DNA of 20,546 nt from an uncultured Lachnospiraceae bacterium (GCA_910585855.1 CAJUGZ010000037.1:1-20546), one strand, 5' to 3'. Positions 7,351-15,076 are shown, counted from the stretch's first letter. The notes: generated by a model from the sequence alone, not told the origin. A program made the numbers and translations.

Positions 7351-8031
7351 CTATACTTTTTCCCTCAATCCATTCGACTGCCTGTAAAGCTGTAATCCCA
7401 TCAGCACAATCCAAACATATGCCAATGTCTTCGGAATCATAAGCATACCAACAATTGGAACAATCCCACTAAACAAAACAACCGGCAGATAAAATCCAAA
7501 CGACAAACCCACTGCCAGAGGCATAAATCGGAATACACAATCATTACTTCTTTTTACTTCCTGTTCAAAAATAATAATAATGATAACCCCCATAATCGCA
7601 AAAGGTATATTGCGAAGAACTCCAAATAACAGCGGCTGCCGATATACAAGCCACTGATTTTGCGGAAGCAGGCAAAAAACAATACGTAATACAGAAAGTA
7701 TCCACATTACTGTTGTAAGACTTCTGCGTCCTTCCACTTGATAGTGTTCACGCCAAATATAATATAAAATTAAATAAAACAAAGTCATAGTAATAGAAGT
7801 AATAAATTTTCCAATTCCAAGTGCCGCTGCATTTGCTTCCAATCCAGTTGTCCAAAGCGCATAGGAACGGGGAATCAGATGAAAAGAATCTCCTGCCCCA
7901 AGTAGCGCAGCCATCAACCCAACTTTCTTTACCAAAGAATCATTTCCTTTTATCACCATAGTAAAACCCGCAATCATTGCAAATGCCAAATACAATATAT
8001 CAAAAACAGTTTCTGCAATCGCCTGTGCCAT
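7351..8031 (-). CDS. Hypothetical multi-pass membrane protein, TetR-controlled
   Basis: A 226-residue, strongly hydrophobic protein with roughly seven membrane helices, at about residues 8-28, 36-50, 72-92, 104-123, 135-157, 167-187 and 192-215. I do not recognise a named family. A conserved-looking polar motif, GDSFHLIPR (near residues 47-55), follows the second helix and could hold a functional His/Asp. Charged loops are short. GAGGAGG lies about 7 nt before the ATG. It begins 19 bp after the stop of the TetR gene, so the regulator and membrane protein form a two-gene operon; by analogy with TetR-linked loci it may move or sense a small hydrophobic ligand. That role is inference only. Confidence 0.82.
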   Translation of the reverse strand: MAQAIAETVFDILYLAFAMIAGFTMVIKGNDSLVKKVGLMAALLGAGDSFHLIPRSYALWTTGLEANAAALGIGKFITSITMTLFYLILYYIWREHYQVEGRRSLTTVMWILSVLRIVFCLLPQNQWLVYRQPLLFGVLRNIPFAIMGVIIIIIFEQEVKRSNDCVFRFMPLAVGLSFGFYLPVVLFSGIVPIVGMLMIPKTLAYVWIVLMGLQLYRQSNGLREKV

Positions 8032-8050
8032 AAATATTCCTCCTCTTCAT

Positions 8051-8599
8051 TCAATAAATTATACGTTTTACAATTATAATAAAAAAAGTAATATCAGATA
8101 CTTGTGTTTTTAACAACACTGTCAGATTCACCATAATAAAACGCACAAACTGCTCTTTCGTAAACGTTTCATTCCAAATATCCCTTCGAACATCTGCATC
8201 CTGTTCCATACGCTGAATTAACGCTGCCTCCAGCTCCGACTGCATAGACACCATATATTCCTGTCCTATCAGCCCCACATTTCCAAGACTGTTCATAAGT
8301 TTTCCGGCAGACTGTTCTATCCGTACCTTAAGAAAATAAAATATCTCCTGTAACTGCTCCCAAAAAGAACCAGCCACTATTTCCGTCCTCATTTCAAGCA
8401 AAGCCTGTTTCCAATACTCTTCTGTCAATGCAAGAAGAATCTCCTCTTTATTTGAAAAATAATTATATATTGTCCCGGTCGCAATACCAGCCCTTTTCGC
8501 AATCAAACGAATATTAACAGCATCTATCCCTTCTGTATCCGCAATATCCTGCGCCAAATTCAACAGCGTTGCACGCAGTGTATCATCTTTCCTTCGCAT
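8051..8599 (-). CDS. TetR/AcrR-family transcriptional regulator
   Basis: A 182-residue regulator. The N-terminal helix-turn-helix covers residues of about 8-55, with IRLIAKRAGIATGTIYNYFSNKEEIL (starting near residue 31) matching the TetR DNA-binding signature. The remaining 120 residues are helical and would form the ligand pocket and dimer interface. The ATG at 8599 follows AGGAGGG closely. The gene precedes a membrane protein gene by 19 bp. Two matching palindromes around its promoter strongly suggest autoregulation and control of the membrane protein. The inducing ligand is not evident. The C-terminus (TFFIIIVKRIIY) is unusually hydrophobic. Confidence 0.92.
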   Translation of the reverse strand: MRRKDDTLRATLLNLAQDIADTEGIDAVNIRLIAKRAGIATGTIYNYFSNKEEILLALTEEYWKQALLEMRTEIVAGSFWEQLQEIFYFLKVRIEQSAGKLMNSLGNVGLIGQEYMVSMQSELEAALIQRMEQDADVRRDIWNETFTKEQFVRFIMVNLTVLLKTQVSDITFFIIIVKRIIY

Positions 8600-8627
8600 C
8601 CAAAACCTCCCTCCTAATCAGTATAAA

Positions 8628-8639
8628 TGAACATGTTCA
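8628..8639. promoter_or_regulatory. Probable TetR operator, proximal
   Basis: TGAACATGTTCA is a perfect 12-bp palindrome just downstream of the -10 box of the TetR promoter, overlapping or just past the expected transcription start. A second site with the same half-sites lies at 8681-8692. Position and symmetry support repressor binding. Confidence 0.7.
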
Positions 8640-8644
8640 CTTAT

Positions 8645-8673
8645 ATAATATACCCCACTCCCCCATTTGTCAA
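8645..8673 (-). promoter_or_regulatory. Promoter of the TetR/membrane protein operon
   Basis: On the minus strand the -35 box is TTGACA (8668-8673) and the -10 box TATTAT (8645-8650), with 17 bp between. Operator-like palindromes sit on both sides. The G-rich spacer is unusual for this AT-rich genome. Confidence 0.72.
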
Positions 8674-8680
8674 CCCTATT

Positions 8681-8692
8681 TGAACCTGTTCA
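8681..8692. promoter_or_regulatory. Probable TetR operator, distal
   Basis: TGAACCTGTTCA repeats the TGAAC and GTTCA half-sites of the proximal operator with a different central pair. It lies 8 bp upstream of the -35 box, and its centre is 53 bp from that of the proximal site (about five helical turns), so both sites face the same side of the DNA. Confidence 0.65.
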
Positions 8693-8730
8693 TTATAAAA
8701 TCTAGCTATGTATCTCTGATCAGCAAAACA

Positions 8731-8762
8731 AAAACACCCTTTGCAAATACATACAAAGGGCA
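8731..8762 (-). terminator. Rho-independent terminator after the lipoprotein gene
   Basis: On the minus strand CCCTTTG and CAAAGGG (8737-8743 with 8754-8760) make a 7-bp stem, followed by TGTTTTTGTTTT. It lies about 20 bp after the lipoprotein stop codon. Confidence 0.8.
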
Positions 8763-8780
8763 TTTTCCTAATCACTTCAA

Positions 8781-9281
8781 TTATTCTCCCATTCCAGTAG
8801 TATTTCCTGCACCATTTCCTGTTCCAGTACCACCAGCATTATCTACTCCATTTTGACTGCCATCCAATCCAATATCGGTAGCCAAATCATCCACTCCCTG
8901 CATAATATCATCCCCAAGATTGGTTAAAGGTCCATCTCCATTCCCATTATTCATCTCATTTGTCCCATCGGTAACACTATTATTATTATTTCCATTCGTT
9001 CCGGTGGTCGTTTCATTATTTCCATTATTGTTCCCATTCCCGTTATTTCCGGCATTACTTCCATTTCCTCCATTAGTTGTGCCGTTATTATTCCCGGTAT
9101 TTCCATTTGTTCCAGATGAAGTTTCATTTCCATTTTGATTTCCATTTTGACTGCCCTGTGTAGTGTCTGTAGTAGCATTTGGTGTGGTTTCACCTGTCTT
9201 CTTATTATTTCCGCAAGAAGTCATCACAAACATCGTTCCTAAAACCATGACAAACAACAAGATCCGTTTTCCTTTTTTCAT
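8781..9281 (-). CDS. Asn/Gly/Thr-rich lipoprotein
   Basis: A 166-residue secreted lipoprotein. Residues 1-22 are a signal peptide (MKKGKR, then a hydrophobic stretch) ending in a lipobox, VMTSC, with Cys23 as the lipidated residue, so the mature protein is anchored on the outer face of the membrane. Residues 25-115 are low-complexity Asn, Gly, Thr and Ser. They are followed by a short ordered-looking segment, PLTNLGDDIMQGVDDLATDI (about 118-137), then a Gly-rich tail. AAGGAGG lies about 13 nt before the ATG, a long spacing. Terminators lie on both sides, so it is probably transcribed alone. The repeat-like AAT/GGA codons explain the long open frames on the other strand. Function unknown; perhaps a spacer or wall-associated protein. 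Confidence 0.82.
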   Translation of the reverse strand: MKKGKRILLFVMVLGTMFVMTSCGNNKKTGETTPNATTDTTQGSQNGNQNGNETSSGTNGNTGNNNGTTNGGNGSNAGNNGNGNNNGNNETTTGTNGNNNNSVTDGTNEMNNGNGDGPLTNLGDDIMQGVDDLATDIGLDGSQNGVDNAGGTGTGNGAGNTTGMGE

Positions 9282-9336
9282 AATCCGTCACGTCCTCCTT
9301 CTTCTGCTGCCCAAAGCAGCGTAATACGATTCTTTC

Positions 9337-9373
9337 GAAAAAACAATAGCAAAGAGCCTGTTATACTCTTTGC
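9337..9373 (-). terminator. Rho-independent terminator after the ABC/DUF4340 operon
   Basis: On the minus strand GCAAAGAG and CTCTTTGC (9366-9373 with 9349-9356) form an 8-bp stem, followed by TATTGTTTTTT. It lies 27 bp past the DUF4340 stop codon. Confidence 0.82.
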
Positions 9374-9399
9374 CATTATTATGTGTCCGTTTTTTTATT

Positions 9400-10839
9400 T
9401 TATTCAAATGACTGCAGTACTGCAAAAATCTGGCTTTGATACCCTTCTAAATCCCGCTGATTAATCAAATAAATCGCATCTCCATTGACAGAACAAAGAT
9501 AATAACTGCTGTTATATGGATAAAATAAAATTTCTACCTTTTCTGGTTCTTTATTCCTCTCAAATAAAATCGAAAAATCCAACGCTTCCCCCAGTTCCTC
9601 CGGCTGATCGACAATCCTCTCCGCTCCTAAAGAAATAATTCCAGAATACAGCGAGCTGGCAGTTGCCTGCTGTTCTTCTGTCAATTCTTTTCCCTGATAA
9701 GAATAAATATAATCCGTTTTTGTCTTCCCATTTTCGTCTGTCTTTTCTTCTGTACGAACGGCAAGTTCATAAGAAACACCTTCACTTTGGAAAATAATGC
9801 GATCCACCGTTCGTACATTTACAATCGCCGGATAGCGATAAACATAGTCATATTTGGTATTTCCTAAAATATTTTCTAAAGATTCTTTTGACATAGTATA
9901 CACTTTATCACTCTGTGCTTCCATTACATAATAATTCTGTTCATCACTGGCATCACCAATAAAAAGTTCATAAACCTTTTCTTCTCCTGTTTCACTGTCT
10001 AAATATTCTATATACAGACTGCCTGCCGGATTTTCCAGTCCATACTGTGCCAGATCCGCCGCTGTCACTCCCGATGCCGCCGTCTTTCTATAAGCCAGTT
10101 CTGCCGTATTTTCAAACAATTTCTCCAATACAGAGGTACTGCACCCGACTTCATGAGCAAACCCAGTAGTCAAAAACCAAATCAGTACATCTGAAGCATC
10201 ATAAAAAGAACCTTCTTCCTTTTTCTCCAAAGAGATAGTTTCTCCATTCCAAGTATGCCGGTAGACAGAAACGGTATCTGCTGCCATATAAGGAATATTT
10301 TTGGTAGAAATCATATCACTTAAACGATACTCAATATAAGTTACTGGTCTTTTGGAAATCAGATAAATACCCTCTTTTGTATTGGTATAAGCATAATACT
10401 GATCCACGGAAGAATTAAAATCTCCAATATAAAGAATCTGCTCTTCTCCTGTTTCACTCTCGGCACGCATCATATAAGTCGGTTGATCTAATCCATAATT
10501 TTCTAAATTTTGTGTCTTTGTATCCACTACACTTTCTGCATCCAATCCGGTAAATACATTTCGAATATTGACCAAATAGGACTGACTTAACGTTTCCTCC
10601 GGTTCATCCTCCGAAACCCAAGTATTGTTTTGATTTTGAAAATAATATGTTCCGCTTTTATTTTGATAGGATATCTTAAAAATCTCATCTCTATTCATAG
10701 AAAGCAAGGTTACTTTCTCTTCCGTTACATCTTCTGGTTTCTTTTGATTTACTGTTAAAATCACAAGATAAACAACCGCCAGCAGCACAAGCAAAAGACC
10801 GGCAATCAACAATCCTTTATTTTTTTTCTTTTTTTTCAT
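9400..10839 (-). CDS. DUF4340 domain-containing membrane-anchored protein
   Basis: A 479-residue protein with an N-terminal poly-Lys stretch and a single membrane helix (residues of about 9-29), then a large extracytoplasmic region. This region contains repeated units of the DUF4340 type, such as LENYGLDQPTYMMRAESE followed by LYIGDFNSSVDQYYAY, and again LAQYGLENPAGSLYIEYLD followed by LFIGDASDEQNYYVM. The duplicated 'YGL..P' plus 'IGD' pattern is typical of the family. It is last in an operon with an ABC ATPase, a permease and a GldG-like protein, an association common for DUF4340. AAGGAG lies 9 nt before ATG and overlaps the upstream stop codon. The family role is unknown, presumably an extracytoplasmic partner of the transporter. 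Confidence 0.88.
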   Translation of the reverse strand: MKKKKKNKGLLIAGLLLVLLAVVYLVILTVNQKKPEDVTEEKVTLLSMNRDEIFKISYQNKSGTYYFQNQNNTWVSEDEPEETLSQSYLVNIRNVFTGLDAESVVDTKTQNLENYGLDQPTYMMRAESETGEEQILYIGDFNSSVDQYYAYTNTKEGIYLISKRPVTYIEYRLSDMISTKNIPYMAADTVSVYRHTWNGETISLEKKEEGSFYDASDVLIWFLTTGFAHEVGCSTSVLEKLFENTAELAYRKTAASGVTAADLAQYGLENPAGSLYIEYLDSETGEEKVYELFIGDASDEQNYYVMEAQSDKVYTMSKESLENILGNTKYDYVYRYPAIVNVRTVDRIIFQSEGVSYELAVRTEEKTDENGKTKTDYIYSYQGKELTEEQQATASSLYSGIISLGAERIVDQPEELGEALDFSILFERNKEPEKVEILFYPYNSSYYLCSVNGDAIYLINQRDLEGYQSQIFAVLQSFE

Positions 10840-10854
10840 TTTTATCTGCTCCTT

Positions 10855-12282
10855 TTATCTGCGCCGCCGCCGAATCCAAACCACAAAGCCAACCCCAAGG
10901 CAAAGTACAGGAAGTACCACTACAGTAATAATAGTCCAGCGATTGGTAGCATTTGCCGAAATCTGCAGATAATCCATCGAAAAAGATTTTGCATCAATCG
11001 CAATACTGCTGTCTAATCCGCAAAGCCAGCTAAGCCCGTTCATTACCAGCTTATAATTATTTCCAGACACCTGCATATTTGCACTGTCGCTGGTAAGAGT
11101 AGGACTGCTAAATACTGCCAGCCGGGTTTCTGTTTCCTGATAGGTTTCTGTCACTGCCACACCAACCGTAACCGGTCCGGCAATATCCCCCTCTGTCATA
11201 CTGATACTCTGCAAAGAGGCATTTTCCATAGAACGCAGAAATCCTCCCTCTGTCGTCTGAAGCAAAGGCGTCACCTTTACACTTGTTCTGGTATTCTCTG
11301 CCTCCGAAATCCCGCCTGCATTTCCAAGCAGCAGATAGTCCTCTTCCATTCCGTCCGTAATCGCATGATACTTTATCTCTGGTATCAAATAGTTGGCATA
11401 TGGCCGCAGAAAATGTGCTGTATCTGTTTCAATCGCATAACCTGTAACCAGTTTCACCCCATAATGTTCTAATACAGAATTTAAATTTGGTCGTTCTTTT
11501 CCGTCCGATGCATCTACCAAAAAAACTCGTCCACCCTGCTCTAAATAAGCAATCACCTGCTTTGCTTCATCGGAAGAAAGATCATTTGCTGCCATATTGA
11601 TAAACAGACAAGCGGCATCCTCCGGCACTCCTCCGGCACTTAATAAATTCAGGTTCTGCAGTTCCATACTGTTTTTTGCAATCAAATCCGAAAGTGTAGA
11701 AGAAAGCTCGGTTACTCCATGCCCTTCTAACTGATAAACAATCGGCAGTTCATCTGTTGTTACATAATTTAATGCACTGGTAAGCTGCCCCTCTACATCA
11801 AATCCAGTTACATCATACCGATAAGTAGAAGTATTTAATGTCTGCTCATAGAGATCCTGATAAGGTATAATTTTAAACCGCTTTTCACTTACTACAATCA
11901 AACTCCCGGAAGTCACCGCTTCCTCTGAATACTCGCTGGTAAAAGTAGGATGCAGCACCGGATCTACCGTTTCCACCCGAATTTTTGAGGACAGTGCCTG
12001 ATATTTTTGCAGCATCTCCATTACGTCCTCATCCTCTCCCCCTGTCTGGCAGACCACATAGATCATAATATCTTCCGAAAGACCCTTTACAAAATTTTCT
12101 GTCGTTTCCGTCAAAGAGTACATTTGGTTAAAACTTAAATCAATCTTTGTCAGCGTTGCCGGGAGTGCCTGTACAACCAAATTGAAAAGAATCGCAATCG
12201 CCAGTGCAACAGCAATAATTCCAAAACTATAAGAAGCACTTTTAAATTTACGGGTTTGAAATGATTTCTTTATCTTCTCCAC
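10855..12282 (-). CDS. GldG-like ABC transporter auxiliary protein
   Basis: A 475-residue protein resembling the GldG/ABC-type uncharacterised transport family (PF09822-like). It has an N-terminal membrane helix at about 19-41, an extracytoplasmic domain starting LTKIDLSFNQMYSLTETTENFVKGL, a DUF4350/GATase-like middle (YQLEGHGVTELSS, then FINMAANDLSSDEAKQVIAYLEQGGRVFLVDAS), and a C-terminal helix at about 449-469 ending in five arginines. The start is GTG at 12282, with AGGAGG 8 nt upstream overlapping the stop of the permease gene. In Bacteroidetes GldG works with GldA and GldF in gliding and secretion; homologues in Firmicutes lack a known role. It is translationally tied to its neighbours. 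Confidence 0.87.
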   Translation of the reverse strand: MEKIKKSFQTRKFKSASYSFGIIAVALAIAILFNLVVQALPATLTKIDLSFNQMYSLTETTENFVKGLSEDIMIYVVCQTGGEDEDVMEMLQKYQALSSKIRVETVDPVLHPTFTSEYSEEAVTSGSLIVVSEKRFKIIPYQDLYEQTLNTSTYRYDVTGFDVEGQLTSALNYVTTDELPIVYQLEGHGVTELSSTLSDLIAKNSMELQNLNLLSAGGVPEDAACLFINMAANDLSSDEAKQVIAYLEQGGRVFLVDASDGKERPNLNSVLEHYGVKLVTGYAIETDTAHFLRPYANYLIPEIKYHAITDGMEEDYLLLGNAGGISEAENTRTSVKVTPLLQTTEGGFLRSMENASLQSISMTEGDIAGPVTVGVAVTETYQETETRLAVFSSPTLTSDSANMQVSGNNYKLVMNGLSWLCGLDSSIAIDAKSFSMDYLQISANATNRWTIITVVVLPVLCLGVGFVVWIRRRRR

Positions 12283-12294
12283 AGTCTGTTCCTC

Positions 12295-13158
12295 CTAGTT
12301 CCATCTCTTTTTCTTAATTGACTGAACGGTTAAAAATAAAAAGAAGCCAATTACCGAAAAATAAAATACAATATTTGTAAAATCCAAAATCCCGCTCTGA
12401 ATCATATTATAAGAAACTCCGGCTAAATTCAGCTTTTTTAACACAGCAGCAAATGCCCCTTCAAACCGAACCGGATTCATCAGATAAATCCCGCCTGTTA
12501 CAGACTCAGCTATAACAAACAAAACAGCAGGCATTACCACATTTTTTGCTGCCATCCCATAAATGATGCAAACCACTAAAAACAAAATCGAAAATGCAAC
12601 CAAGGAAGTCCATGCTGTATCTGAAAAAAAGGAAGCGATTCCTTCCATTTGATAAGAAGCCATCAATACCACAAAAGAAATAACAGCCGCAATAATCTGA
12701 CTTTCTGTAATCGAAGAAATAAACATTCCAATCGCAATATAAGCACATCCAAGCAAAAAAAATCCAAATATCGCTAAATAAGACATCGCCATATTTACCG
12801 ATCCATACTGATTTAAAATCTGAGGATAAAAACAAATCACCAGTACCGGAATTCCAAACACACTAATCAAAGCCAAAAACTTTCCCAGCACAATACTAAT
12901 CAAAGAAACCGGAGAAGTATATAAAAGCTGATCCGTCTTATTTCTCTGCTCCTCTGCAATACTGCGCATCGTTAAAATCGGGACTAAAATCAAAAATAAA
13001 AAAGTTACATTATATAATGTATATCCAATCAAAGGATACGCATTTAAATTATAAGCCGCAAAATAAATCCCTACAACCACCAATACAAATGCAACAAATA
13101 CATATCCCATCATAGAAGTAAAATATGATTTTAACTCCTTTTTATAAATTGCTATCAT
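12295..13158 (-). CDS. ABC-2 type permease (GldF-like)
   Basis: A 287-residue membrane protein of the ABC-2 exporter class. It begins MIAIYKKELKSYFTSMMGYVF, a typical start for this group, and has about six helices with the signature segment LTMRSIAEEQRNKTDQLLYTSPVSL after helix 2, which contacts the ATPase. The ATG overlaps the end of the ATPase gene by 17 nt, with AAGGAG placed inside that gene, so translation is probably coupled. With the ATPase it would form the transmembrane core of an exporter whose substrate cannot be told from sequence. The arrangement ATPase, permease, GldG, DUF4340 is a recurrent cassette in Clostridia. Confidence 0.9.
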   Translation of the reverse strand: MIAIYKKELKSYFTSMMGYVFVAFVLVVVGIYFAAYNLNAYPLIGYTLYNVTFLFLILVPILTMRSIAEEQRNKTDQLLYTSPVSLISIVLGKFLALISVFGIPVLVICFYPQILNQYGSVNMAMSYLAIFGFFLLGCAYIAIGMFISSITESQIIAAVISFVVLMASYQMEGIASFFSDTAWTSLVAFSILFLVVCIIYGMAAKNVVMPAVLFVIAESVTGGIYLMNPVRFEGAFAAVLKKLNLAGVSYNMIQSGILDFTNIVFYFSVIGFFLFLTVQSIKKKRWN

Positions 13159-14158
13159 GACCGTTCTCCTTCTTTGCTTCTAAAGTATCCTCTTGTTCGT
13201 CCTTCTCTTCTTTCTGAATGGACACCGAATCCTCTGTTAATTCAAGGAAAATATCCTCCAAAGACATATTTGCCGATTTCATCATTAAAATCGGACACTT
13301 TGCCTCGCTCATCTGATAAAAAATCTTTTCTCGAATATCTACATCAGAAGGTGTTTTTATCTCTACCTGAACACACCCTTCCTCCGTTCCATAATGCACC
13401 ATAAGATCCGTAATCTCCGAATTTTCAGAAAGAATTCCTTTTATCAAATCCATATCTCCCCGAATCGTCAATTCTATTTCATTTGATCCCAGCATCAATT
13501 TACTTAAATTCTCCGGTGTATCACTGGCAACCAACTTCCCATGTGAAATAATCAGAATATAATCACAAACAGCACTAATTTCCTGCATAATATGAGAACT
13601 CAAAATTACTGTATGCTTTTTACTAAGTTCCTTAATCAAATCCCGAATCTCTATAATCTGCTTAGGATCTAACCCAACAGTTGGCTCGTCCAAAATAATT
13701 ACTTCTGGATAACCGATAATCGCCTGCGCCAATCCAACCCGCTGCCGATACCCCTTTGAAAGATTCCGAATCAATCGATTGCTATACTCGGTAATCTTTA
13801 CTAATTTCATCACATCCGCAATCATCTGCACCTGATCTTTCTTCGGAATCTTTTTTAACTCCGCCACAAATTTCAGATACTCCAAAGGAGTCATATCCAT
13901 ATAAAGCGGCGGCATCTCCGGCAGATAGCCGATACACTTCTTTGCCTCTTCGGGTTCTTCGAATATATTAAACCCATTAATCGTTACCTCCCCGCTTGTT
14001 GCAGAAAGATACCCGGTCATAATATTCATGGTTGTAGACTTTCCCGCACCATTAGGACCTAAAAAACCGTAAATCTGCCCTTTTTCCACCTTAAAACTTA
14101 AATGATCCACAGCAATATGATCTCCATACTGCTTTACCAGATTTTTTACCTCTATCAA
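13142..14158 (-). CDS. ABC transporter ATP-binding protein (GldA-like)
   Basis: A 338-residue ATPase that powers the adjacent permease. Walker A is GPNGAGKST (34-42), the Q-loop region is IGYLPE with Glu in place of the usual Gln (as in GldA-like members), the signature is LSKGYRQ (133-139), Walker B is VIILDE (153-158) and the switch His is in ILSSHIM (189). A C-terminal regulatory extension of about 100 residues ends in a charged tail. I place the start at TTG 14158, because AGGAGG lies 9 nt before it and the protein then begins MIEVKNLVKQYGD as family members do. The ATG at 14176 has no ribosome binding site and would use that site as codons. First gene of its operon; no convincing promoter was found. 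Confidence 0.92.
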   Translation of the reverse strand: MIEVKNLVKQYGDHIAVDHLSFKVEKGQIYGFLGPNGAGKSTTMNIMTGYLSATSGEVTINGFNIFEEPEEAKKCIGYLPEMPPLYMDMTPLEYLKFVAELKKIPKKDQVQMIADVMKLVKITEYSNRLIRNLSKGYRQRVGLAQAIIGYPEVIILDEPTVGLDPKQIIEIRDLIKELSKKHTVILSSHIMQEISAVCDYILIISHGKLVASDTPENLSKLMLGSNEIELTIRGDMDLIKGILSENSEITDLMVHYGTEEGCVQVEIKTPSDVDIREKIFYQMSEAKCPILMMKSANMSLEDIFLELTEDSVSIQKEEKDEQEDTLEAKKENGHDSNL

Positions 14159-14259
14159 AACAATTTTCCTCCTCATTCCGACATACTTCTGTTACAATAA
14201 CAAATAAATGTGTCTTTTTTTTGAAAAATACATAAAATTTTTTATATAGAAACTTCCAA

Positions 14260-14521
14260 CAGGACGTCAAATTTCAACAGGACGCCAAATTCCGGCAGCT
14301 GCTTCCCGCTGCTGTTCCGCTCCGAAAAGCAAGAAGGTCTAAGACTTCTGCATAAAGTGCATCCAACCGAACGAACCGGTGCGCAATTCGCCCATCTGGC
14401 AGCCAAAACTTGATTGGTGTAAGGAAAAATTCCATCAGCCATAAAGTGTTTCCTTCTCTTGCAATGGGCTAAACACGCACCTTTTTTTGCACACACTGCA
14501 CTTAGCAGCATGTGCAAAAAA
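14260..14521 (-). repeat. Interspersed intergenic repeat, copy 2 (complete)
   Basis: Read on the minus strand this is the full version of the element at 1-240. It begins with a hairpin flanked by T and A tracts (14482-14521), continues GCGTGTTTAGCCC, TTATGGCTGAT, GGGCGAATTGCGC, GCAGAAGTCTTAGA, and ends TGGCGTCC (14280-14287). The end motif is partly duplicated, with TGACGTCC at 14262-14269. The open frame through it (14242-14517) starts at the same ATGGCTGAT as in copy 1 but is in a different frame downstream because of a 1-nt difference, so I do not call a gene. It lies directly upstream of the ABC ATPase gene and points toward it. Confidence 0.88.
14482..14521. terminator. Hairpin with T and A flanks at the head of repeat copy 2
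   Basis: TTTTTTGCACA pairs with TGTGCAAAAAA, and inside it CTGC (14496-14499) pairs with GCAG (14505-14508) across a 2-nt mismatch. A GC stem flanked by T and A runs can terminate transcription in either direction. The matching stem in copy 1 (CCTGC/GCAGG) keeps pairing with a different loop sequence. Confidence 0.55.
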
Positions 14522-14536
14522 TCCTAGTTTGTTCAA

Positions 14537-14606
14537 GCAGAAGTCCAAGACCTTCTAGCTTTTCTCCGAAGTCACTGCAGCAGGAAGCAGCTGCCGGAAT
14601 TTAGCT
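14537..14606 (+). repeat. Inverted partial copy of the interspersed repeat
   Basis: The plus strand here (GCAGAAGTCC, then GACCTTCT, then GGAAGCAGCTGCCGGAATTT) matches the minus strand of 14286-14351 over about 66 nt. With copy 2 it forms arms about 185 bp apart that could pair into a long stem. Confidence 0.8.
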
Positions 14607-14723
14607 GTTTATCGGCAGAATATACGCTGTTTATTTTTACTTTTATCCAAATTTCTACACTTTACTGAAAAACTTTTTATATAAAAAGCAGCTATTCTGA
14701 ATAAAATACACAAGCAGAAAACA

Positions 14724-14960
14724 AATCGAAGTCTACAGAGGGTTATTATTTTCCGTTAGTATTTCGCACTACAGCGAATATTTTATCATTTTTTCGATTT
14801 GGAATACATAGCCAAAAGTCGAATAGACCTCTATAAAAATCATCATTTCTCGTTGGTACTTCGCACTACAGCAAATATTTTACTATTTTTCGGTTTGAAG
14901 TACACAGCCGAAAGTCGAATGAGGCTCTATGAAGGGTCATCATTTCCCGTTGGCACTTAG
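14724..14960. repeat. Tandem direct repeat, about 96-bp unit, about 2.5 copies
   Basis: The unit runs TCGAA, a CTCTA-like segment, TCATCATTT, CCGTT, TTCGCACTACAGC, AATATTTTA, then a short inverted repeat (TCGG/CCGA in unit 2), then AAAGTCGAA. TTCGCACTACAGC occurs at 14763 and 14860 (97 bp apart) and GTCGAAT at 14818 and 14914 (96 bp apart). Units differ by many substitutions but few length changes. The third copy is truncated and runs into a hairpin at 14959. It has no convincing open frame. I do not recognise the family. Confidence 0.85.
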
Positions 14961-14987
14961 ACGCTGTGTTTTAGCGTTTTAGCGTCT
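14959..14987. repeat. AGACGCT inverted repeat ending the tandem array
   Basis: AGACGCT (14959-14965) and AGCGTCT (14981-14987) are perfect inverted repeats around a 15-nt loop that holds another TTTTAGCG. It marks the point where the third tandem unit breaks off. Confidence 0.6.
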
Positions 14988-15004
14988 TAGTCAATTATTT
15001 ACGA

Positions 15005-15034
15005 TAAAACAGGACTGCCCAAAAAGCAATCCCG
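15005..15034 (-). terminator. Terminator after dapB
   Basis: On the minus strand GGATTGC (15026-15032) pairs with GCAGTCC (15012-15018) with one G-U pair, followed by TGTTTTA. It lies about 45 bp past the dapB stop codon. Confidence 0.6.
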
Positions 15035-15076
15035 CCTTAAAAGTCTTTACTTTATTCTATTTTAGATGAAATACAT

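Noticed and set aside
8920..9138. Hydrophobic Pro/Phe/Val-rich plus-strand frame
   Set aside because: Mirror of the Asn/Gly codons of the lipoprotein gene, not an independent gene.
14242..14517. 91-codon minus-strand open frame upstream of the ABC ATPase
   Set aside because: Same repeat element as above; Cys/Arg-rich translation without family features and no conserved frame.
14673..14688. Perfect AT palindrome CTTTTTATATAAAAAG
   Set aside because: Composed of A and T runs that arise easily by chance in this AT-rich gap; no partner feature supports a role.
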